From Chloroflexota bacterium (GTDB lineage: Bacteria > Chloroflexota > Anaerolineae > Anaerolineales > Villigracilaceae), in NCBI GenBank assembly GCA_021795965.1, contig JAJYOU010000012.1, positions 1 through 64,000 of the forward strand: DNA of 64,000 nucleotides. Reading direction: 5' to 3'. Each line of letters starts with the position of its first letter. Position 1 is the first letter of the stretch. The notes under the pieces are model-generated. The model was not told the DNA's origin and made no database searches. It saw only the letters and a list, made by a program, of their open reading frames with translations. The translations under genes were made by a program, and so were the position numbers. Of this stretch, positions 58,843 to 64,000 are shown one piece after another.

Positions 58843-59838
58843 TTATTTTATATAACGATTTGATGAATAGAGCGCCAGGTGGCTTTTCATCCATTTTAAT
58901 GTCTGGCTGAGGCCGTCATCTAAGGAAACCAGGGGCGACCAGCCCATACGTTCCAGCGCCTTGTGGTTATCGGAGAGCAGGCGCTGCACTTCACTTTTTT
59001 CGGGGCGCAAGCGCACTTCATCCTGGACAATTCTGACCGGCCGGCCGACCATGGCGATGACCTTATGCGCCAAGTCTCCGATCGTGATGGCCTGGCCGGT
59101 ACCCAGGTTGATGGTTTGACCTTCCAACCCCGGTGTTTCGGCGATTTTCAAGAAACCAGCCACGGTATCGGTCACAAAGGTGAAATCGCGGCTTGCATCC
59201 AGGTTTCCCAGCCTGAGGTCATCTCGCGTCAGCGCCTGGACCATGATGGTGGGGATCACTGCCCGGGAGGACTGGCGCGGGCCATAGGTGTTGAATGGGC
59301 GCAGGGTTACGGCGGGCAGTTGATAGGTGCAATAGAAGCTCTCAACCAGCTTGTCCGCCCCGATCTTGCTGGCAGAATACGGTGACTGCCCCTGCAGGGG
59401 GTGGTCCTCGTCGATGGGCACGCGCCGTGCCGTGCCGTAAACTTCGCTGGAAGAGGTATGCACTAGGCGCCGTACCTGGGCATCTCTGGCTGCCTGGAGC
59501 ACGTTCAGCGTGCCCATCACGTTGGTTTCGACCACTTCCGCCGGGTGATCATAGGAATAAGGGATGGCTATCAACGCGCCCAGGTGAAAGATCGTGTCGC
59601 AGCCCTGGGCAACCGTTCGCACGGTGGTCAGGTCGCGCAAATCGCCCGGAAAGATTTCGAGTGTGGAAAGCAGTGCGGGATCCAGCAGACTCAGCAATCC
59701 CGTGTCGTTGCGCGAGTTGTAGCGCACGAAAGCCCGCACCCTGGCTCCCCGGCTCAACAGTGCTTCCACCAGGTGGCTGCCAATAAAACCGCCCGCACCA
59801 GTCACCAACACATTCTTGTTTTTCCAATCAAAAGACAT
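58843..59838 (-). CDS. NAD-dependent epimerase/dehydratase (LegB/GDP-mannose 4,6-dehydratase-like)
   Basis: A 331-residue extended SDR. Cofactor motif VLVTGAGGFIGSHLVEALL, then VRAFVRYNSRNDTGLL characteristic of the LegB-like 4,6-dehydratase subgroup, catalytic TSSSEVYGT and YSASKIGADKL (Tyr-x3-Lys), and LRPFNTYGPRQSSRAVIP. The start is the ATG at 59838, because AAGGAT lies ten bases before it, inside the longer TTG-initiated frame. It probably produces a 4-keto-6-deoxy sugar nucleotide for the neighbouring DegT aminotransferase. The 128 bases after its stop hold no gene. Confidence 0.9.
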   Translation of the reverse strand: MSFDWKNKNVLVTGAGGFIGSHLVEALLSRGARVRAFVRYNSRNDTGLLSLLDPALLSTLEIFPGDLRDLTTVRTVAQGCDTIFHLGALIAIPYSYDHPAEVVETNVMGTLNVLQAARDAQVRRLVHTSSSEVYGTARRVPIDEDHPLQGQSPYSASKIGADKLVESFYCTYQLPAVTLRPFNTYGPRQSSRAVIPTIMVQALTRDDLRLGNLDASRDFTFVTDTVAGFLKIAETPGLEGQTINLGTGQAITIGDLAHKVIAMVGRPVRIVQDEVRLRPEKSEVQRLLSDNHKALERMGWSPLVSLDDGLSQTLKWMKSHLALYSSNRYIK

Positions 59839-59849
59839 CGCTGGATCCT

Positions 59850-61373
59850 TCAACTTTTGGGTACCCCGTAACCCGGTGTGCGGACACTTTCGGCGAACAT
59901 GCCCTGGATTTTTTCAATCACATCGGGGACGAAAATCATGGGCAGACTCGTCCTCTCGCATATGGAGAGGATGCGGTCTTTGTCGTAAGCCTGGGCGTTG
60001 CCGATGGCGTAGAAGAGAAGCCCAACATTATGTTGGCGGACCAGATCATCGATATCAGTTGTCGTGCCCAAAACTTTAATGCCGTCGTAGCGCATGCCTT
60101 GTTTTTGCGGATCATCATCCACGTACCCAACCACCTGGTAGAAGGGGCGAAAATCTTGCCGCCTGAGCATCCAGGCGGTAAATTCTCCGGCATGGCCAGC
60201 GCCGATAATGAGCGCCCGCTCACCGGTTCCGATGCCACTCTTGCGGAAATTGATCCAGCGGGTGGCGAACCCAGTGATCAGGCGCGTGCGGTAACGAGCA
60301 ACTACAAACCCTGCCACCACAACCACCGAAATGGTAATGATGAATGATTCAGATAGACCAGATTTAATTGGGGATACCATCTGCAAAGCAATAAATAAGG
60401 TGGCAACCGCGGTGCAAGATAGAAATAATTTAAAAACGTCTGCTGCAGCTGCTCGCTGCCAGGAAACGTTCTTCAAACCGAAAAGAGTATTCGAAAGACT
60501 AAAAGCAACCGCCAGGCCAATTCCCAGTATGATTGCAGGTCCCACTCCTACATCCAAAGGCTTAATCAATCGCCAGACCACCCCCATCAGGGTAATCACA
60601 GACAGAGCGATCACGAAATCAATAAAAAACCAGTTGACATAAAGGCGGATAAACCGGGAGAGTGGACCGCCGTACAACCATCCTTCAGGGATTTTATGCT
60701 TGCCAATCTGTGGAATCATGATTATGAATGTCCAAAACAGGGTGTCAAAATCACTGATAATGCTGTGGTGGCGGATGTATAACCGGTCCAGGCGCATTTT
60801 ATCGGGCAGGATGAAATCCAAATATTCCCCCATTACATTTTTCGCATTCAGCATATGCTCTTCATCGTGATAAGAAATGCTGGCTGGGCTGGTGATGCCG
60901 GGACGAACCGATAAAATTTCCTCTCGGTAATATTTAGGTAGATTATTGAAAATTTCGGGATCCTCAGGGCGGGGTCCGACCAGGCTCATATCCCCGACTA
61001 GAACATTCCAGAGCTGTGGCAACTCATTTAACTTGGTATACCGCAGCCAACGGCCAAATGGAGTTATCCGGTCATCCCCGTTGGCCGTTATGCGAGCACC
61101 TTGATAACTTTCCGGCCGCTCATACATGGTACGAAATTTTAGAATCCGGAAATTTCTCTCGCCCTTTCCTGCACGAAGCCCGCGGTAGAAAACGGGACCT
61201 GGGTCGTCTTGCTTGATGCGTACCGCCACAAAAAGAAAAAAGGGCCAAAGCAAGATTAACCCCAGACAGGAAAACACAATATCGATTCCCCGTTTGAGGG
61301 TATTACTCCAAAAATGGTGTCCATTAATATCGATATTGATTTCAGATTTTGTTTTTTCGCGTATAGTTTCCAA
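59850..61373 (-). CDS. Polyprenyl-phosphate sugar-1-phosphate transferase with inverted domain order
   Basis: 507 residues. The catalytic bacterial sugar transferase domain comes first (about 22-225): [47 protein letters not shown] and [20 protein letters not shown]. After it come four hydrophobic helices (about 250-365) and a Rossmann-like CoA-binding-type domain (about 385-507, [19 protein letters not shown] and [13 protein letters not shown]). In the usual WbaP/WcaJ proteins the membrane bundle and Rossmann domain precede the catalytic domain. It starts assembly by placing the first sugar on undecaprenyl phosphate. It is the first enzyme gene of the locus. Confidence 0.92.
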   Translation of the reverse strand: METIREKTKSEINIDINGHHFWSNTLKRGIDIVFSCLGLILLWPFFLFVAVRIKQDDPGPVFYRGLRAGKGERNFRILKFRTMYERPESYQGARITANGDDRITPFGRWLRYTKLNELPQLWNVLVGDMSLVGPRPEDPEIFNNLPKYYREEILSVRPGITSPASISYHDEEHMLNAKNVMGEYLDFILPDKMRLDRLYIRHHSIISDFDTLFWTFIIMIPQIGKHKIPEGWLYGGPLSRFIRLYVNWFFIDFVIALSVITLMGVVWRLIKPLDVGVGPAIILGIGLAVAFSLSNTLFGLKNVSWQRAAAADVFKLFLSCTAVATLFIALQMVSPIKSGLSESFIITISVVVVAGFVVARYRTRLITGFATRWINFRKSGIGTGERALIIGAGHAGEFTAWMLRRQDFRPFYQVVGYVDDDPQKQGMRYDGIKVLGTTTDIDDLVRQHNVGLLFYAIGNAQAYDKDRILSICERTSLPMIFVPDVIEKIQGMFAESVRTPGYGVPKS

Positions 61374-61535
61374 GAGACTCCCCTTAACCAGCCACTTTTT
61401 AGGATTCCGCTACTATATTGAAATTTCTCCGGGTTTTGAGTAGTAGGTCGTTTTTTCGAGCATCCGCCCTTCCGACATATCCACATGGATTCAGAAAGCA
61501 AAAGGTCCTACATTAACTTCCATCCATCCGCTCGA

Positions 61536-62069
61536 TTAATGGGGCTGGATAGAGGAATAATTATTGTTTGTAATTTGTTCTACCGGTAATTCGACGGGAA
61601 TTCGCTCATCCCGAACACAATTAATCAAAACTCTCACCCTGTCATTGCCAGAAATACACTTATCAAAAATCGCCTGATACTCAGCGAAAGGCCCTTCCTT
61701 GATCGTCACTCGATCCCCTTGTTTAAAAACCGGCGCTTGCACGCTTCTAACCTGATTGATCTCATTTACTTTATCTTTAATTGCCGATATAAGAACATCC
61801 GGAACGGTTGGTGGCATTCCATCGAATGCAACCAATCCATAAGAACCTGGGAGCCATCTAAAGAAGGAAGGTGAAATTTTCTGCAGGTCCACATGCACGA
61901 AAAGATACCCTGGAAAATATGGTTTGAACTTGCGTGCTCTTGGGTTGATTGGTTTTACGTGAACAACCGGATAATAGATTTCGATTTCGGTCTGGCAAGC
62001 CAGAACTTGCCCCCACAAAAAATCTTCCCTATTTGGTTTACTGCGTAAAATATACCACCTATTTGACAT
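61536..62069 (-). CDS. NusG/RfaH-like specialised transcription antitermination factor (second)
   Basis: A 177-residue NusG paralogue. NGN domain: RWYILRSKPNREDFLWGQVL, then PRARKFKPYFPGYLFVHVDL; KOW motif QGDRVTIKEGPFAEYQAIFD. It is the promoter-proximal gene of the reverse-strand polysaccharide run, as expected for UpxY/LoaP-type factors that allow RNA polymerase to traverse very long glycan operons. It is homologous along its length to the protein at 22371-22898. A terminator-like hairpin lies in its own leader (62096-62138). The ATG at 62069 has no strong ribosome binding site. Confidence 0.92.
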   Translation of the reverse strand: MSNRWYILRSKPNREDFLWGQVLACQTEIEIYYPVVHVKPINPRARKFKPYFPGYLFVHVDLQKISPSFFRWLPGSYGLVAFDGMPPTVPDVLISAIKDKVNEINQVRSVQAPVFKQGDRVTIKEGPFAEYQAIFDKCISGNDRVRVLINCVRDERIPVELPVEQITNNNYSSIQPH

Positions 62070-62095
62070 CGGTACACGATTTGATAAATATTAAT

Positions 62096-62138
62096 AAAAA
62101 AAAGACCGAAACAATTATTATTATTGACAAACCGTCTT
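62096..62138 (-). promoter_or_regulatory. Leader hairpin with T-tract, possible attenuator
   Basis: On the reverse strand AAGAC pairs with GTCTT and an inner CAAT with ATTG, with mismatches between, followed by eight Ts (62103-62096), 27 bases before the antiterminator ATG. The stem is imperfect and AT-rich. It could act as a leaky terminator that the encoded factor or another NusG paralogue overrides. Inference only. Confidence 0.3.
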
Positions 62139-62216
62139 AAATTAAAATATTATCACCAAAGCAAAGATTATGTAAGGGTTTTTCTGTAAATTCAAGTCGG
62201 AAGTATCCAAAGATAT

Positions 62217-62660
62217 TTAACAATCATTTTGTAGACTTGTGCAATAGCGTTTGCCAATCTGCCATTCTTCACTGATCTTCATGAGCAAGGCAGAAATCAG
62301 ACGCAAACAGGATGTCCCGTTTGGAAAAACGCCCACTACTTTTGTCCGCCTGCGGATTTCTTTATTTTCTCGCTCCAGACTATTTGAAGTCCGAATTGAC
62401 TTTCAATGTTGAAGAGGAAAACCAAAAACAGAAAAGCTATCAGAAAGGTTTTCCTCCAACCAGGCAGATAATTTAGGTACTGAAGTTGCATATTTCACGA
62501 TGGTCAATTGCAAAGATTCTCCTGCAGTCTTACGATCCGGAGCATTGAAATTGGCTCGAATATCTGCGGCCAACTCGATACGCATGGATTGTTTAGGCAT
62601 ATACGATCCATCATTCTGCTGCAGATGAAATTGGCAGCGTTGCCAGGGCACCCGCATCAT
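62217..62660 (-). pseudogene. Decayed IS256-family transposase (C-terminal part)
   Basis: The reverse strand carries the C-terminal third of a Mutator/IS256 transposase: WQRCQFHLQQNDGSYMPKQS, DIRANFNAPDRKTA, YATSVPKLSAWLEENL and FGFPLQH. Then an in-frame TGA stands where the family has Arg, followed by RTSNSLERENKEIRRRTKVV and GVFPNGTSCLRLISALLMK, ending at TAA 62217. The N-terminal two thirds with the first catalytic Asp residues are missing; the catalytic Glu region (LERENKEIRRR) is present. No terminal inverted repeat was recognised. A dead insertion element at the border of the polysaccharide locus. Confidence 0.85.
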
Positions 62661-63056
62661 AAGTATTACAATTGCCGGGAGGATACCGATCTGACATCCT
62701 GGCTGGTTTATTTTATTGACTTACTCGCGCATGTATTTACGCTGGCAAAAGAAGAAGCCGTACGATTGAAGGAAGCGCCATTGAACCCAGAGCCGGATGC
62801 GCTGCGGCGTTTGGATCATCGCCCCCGGATTGTGCTCGAGCTATTTGCCAGGCAGGAAACAATCACAACCGCGCTGGTGGCGGAGACATTGGGACTTTCT
62901 GATCGGATGGCGCGGAATTTAATGCAGGAATGGGTGGAATAAGGCTGGTTGGAAGTTTCAGATATTGCGCGCAGGACTCGTGCATACCGCTTATCGGCAA
63001 TTTATCGGCAACACATTGGTAGTTTATCGGTAATCCCGGCTGAAAAAGAGAAATGA
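62640..63056 (+). pseudogene. Decayed Fic-family protein, C-terminal part
   Basis: The forward frame from about 62640 reads LPGHPHHKYYNCREDTDLTSW (here in blocks HPHHKYYNCRED and TDLTSWLVYFIDLLAHVF), the segment after the catalytic loop in Fic proteins. It continues through a linker rich in Pro into a winged helix: DHRPRIVLELFARQETITTA, VAETLGLSDRMARNLMQEWV. TAA at 62940-62942 interrupts it, and the same frame continues GWLEVSDIARRTRAYRLSAI to TGA at 63054. The AMP-transferring HPFx(D/E)GNGR motif is missing, cut off where the transposase remnant begins. It was probably disrupted by that element. Confidence 0.7.
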
Positions 63057-63624
63057 TCTGCGGTGGGTAAGGTAATTGTTTTGGCGAATCAATAAGAGGG
63101 AATACACATCTTCCGGGCGAAGTCCTGAACGATGCGTAGTAACTTATCTCTTGAATTGTGAGATCGAATTTGATAAAGTCTGGTTGTGGGGAATGTTGAG
63201 CGATCCGAATCAGCCAGTCATTCCATAAAAGAAATTTGTCTGCCAAATCATTTTTATGCAACTTATGATTTCATTCCCGCCTGGCATAAATTTCGAGCGA
63301 ATGCTTTTGAAGAACAAAAATAAAAGTCTAATTGCCTTTATTCGCCTTTACTTTAGCGGGCAGGGCATGAATCTGCAATTACACAATTCTTCTTATTTCA
63401 TAAGGATATGCATACGTCCCTTGAAGGTTATATTGATTCCAGGGCTGGTCTATTTGGATGGATATTTATATTTTGCTCAAGACGATTAAAGTCTTTTTGT
63501 GGAAAGTTGGAGCTTGCTAACCGCGATGGCGAAAAGGGTCTCAAGGTTGTCAAGATCCAGGCAAACGGCTAACGCTCGCGGATGAATGGGGGGTTGGAAT
63601 TGGTGATAGAATATTGAAAAAAAT
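63057..63624. other. Gap of about 570 bases without a convincing gene
   Basis: A forward frame from 63256 to 63489 encodes 77 residues with a hydrophobic, Ile/Leu-rich end, but it has no ribosome binding site and no recognisable family. Reverse frames here are antisense to the Fic remnant. The last 100 bases before 63625 presumably contain the promoter of the next gene. Confidence 0.4.
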
Positions 63625-64000
63625 ATGGAAGAAAAACCCGCCTTACCATACATCACAACATACTGTCCAAAGCTTGGTTCTCAGGCTGATGTATTTAGTT
63701 TGTACGCTTATCCATCGGCTCTCAACTCCTGTTTTCAGTGCCGCAAACCAGTCACACCTAATTTTACCCACCAGGAAACCTTTTGCCTGGCGGTCGATCA
63801 TTCCATTTGTCCGGTCTATGGGCTGCCCGCGAACAAAGGTTTTCCGGCACGCCTGCGCTATAAGCCTCCCGTTGACCTGGGCCCGATCTGGCAGGCTGCC
63901 TTCACGGCTGCGCTGATCCTGGCACTGGCGGGGTTGGTCTGGCTGGGCTGGAAACCCTTGGCTCGCTTTGTGCAGGCGCCCGAATTGACCCGGCAGGCGG
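63625..64000 (+). CDS. Cys-rich membrane protein, N-terminal part (runs off window)
   Basis: An open frame of 125 codons from the ATG at 63625 to the window end. The N-terminal about 60 residues contain five spaced Cys (YCPKLGSQADVFS, NSCFQCRKPVTP, ETFCLAVDHSICPVYG). This pattern resembles the short Cys-cluster domain at the N-terminus of Chloroflexota envelope proteins that often carry a LysM domain further on. A membrane helix follows (about 90-112, AAFTAALILALAGLVWLGW). The C-terminal extracellular part lies outside the window. No strong ribosome binding site. The family resemblance is from memory and needs the full sequence. Confidence 0.6.
   Translation, partial: MEEKPALPYITTYCPKLGSQADVFSLYAYPSALNSCFQCRKPVTPNFTHQETFCLAVDHSICPVYGLPANKGFPARLRYKPPVDLGPIWQAAFTAALILALAGLVWLGWKPLARFVQAPELTRQA

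Noticed and set aside
62863-63261. Reverse 132-codon gene
   Set aside because: Mostly antisense to the Fic remnant, whose forward frame has clear family motifs; composition is unlike a protein.

Overview
The window looks like a chromosomal segment from an uncultured Anaerolineae-type Chloroflexota bacterium. This is inferred from the gene content: DUF2723 and DUF4012 membrane proteins, a Cys-cluster envelope protein at the right edge, a mevalonate-pathway remnant, and a long glycosyltransferase cluster with RfaH/NusG-like factors. No rRNA or taxonomic marker is present to prove it. No tRNA, CRISPR array or intact transposase was found.

Region 1 (1-1541) holds a Ser/Thr kinase truncated in its C-lobe, an oppositely oriented membrane-anchor fragment, and the first copy of a 107-bp inverted-repeat-ended element (1264-1370).

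Region 2 (1542-20500) is a catabolic island. A forward aldo/keto reductase is followed by a collinear reverse-strand operon read from 20389 down to 2851. It encodes two acyl-CoA/acid ligases, two acyl-CoA dehydrogenases (one apparently non-catalytic), a MaoC hydratase, a DUF35 Zn-ribbon protein, a thiolase-fold protein without catalytic cysteines, a TetR regulator, an SDR, an FAD oxidoreductase, an HpaB/AbfD-family flavoprotein, a nitronate-monooxygenase-like protein, a thioesterase, a canonical thiolase and a FadJ-like bifunctional enzyme. The run ACAD, thiolase-like, DUF35, MaoC, ACAD resembles the actinobacterial igr/ChsE-ChsH-Ltp2 module, which removes a branched side chain by retro-aldol cleavage. 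A consensus sigma-70 promoter overlapped by a palindrome lies just upstream of the first gene. A second copy of the 107-bp element (20745-20851) lies beyond it, so the two copies flank the island as direct repeats.

Region 3 (20.9-30 kb) is a mixed border: a low-molecular-weight protein tyrosine phosphatase, a small HTH protein, a NusG/RfaH-like factor, a DUF2723 membrane protein, a secreted orphan, a DUF4012 protein and a decayed paralogue of that protein, then a second phosphatase.

Region 4 (29.5-62.1 kb) is a surface-polysaccharide locus entirely on the reverse strand. Read from 62069, it contains a NusG/RfaH-like factor, a polyprenyl-phosphate sugar transferase with inverted domain order, sugar-nucleotide genes (4,6-dehydratase/epimerase, nucleotidyltransferase, DegT aminotransferase), a Wzm/Wzt ABC exporter split by a four-helix-bundle gene cassette with repeat arrays, many glycosyltransferases, a complete four-gene CMP-Kdo pathway (kdsB, kdsD, kdsA, kdsC), a Wzy/WaaL-like polymerase/ligase, a GNAT, a CapK-like ligase, a BY-kinase/Wzz chain-length regulator and its probable phosphatase. 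Several genes are AT-rich and several gaps contain gene debris, including a diphosphomevalonate decarboxylase fragment, so the locus looks assembled by transfer.

Region 5 (62.2-64 kb) holds a decayed IS256-type transposase abutting a decayed Fic-family gene, then the start of a Cys-rich membrane protein that runs off the window.
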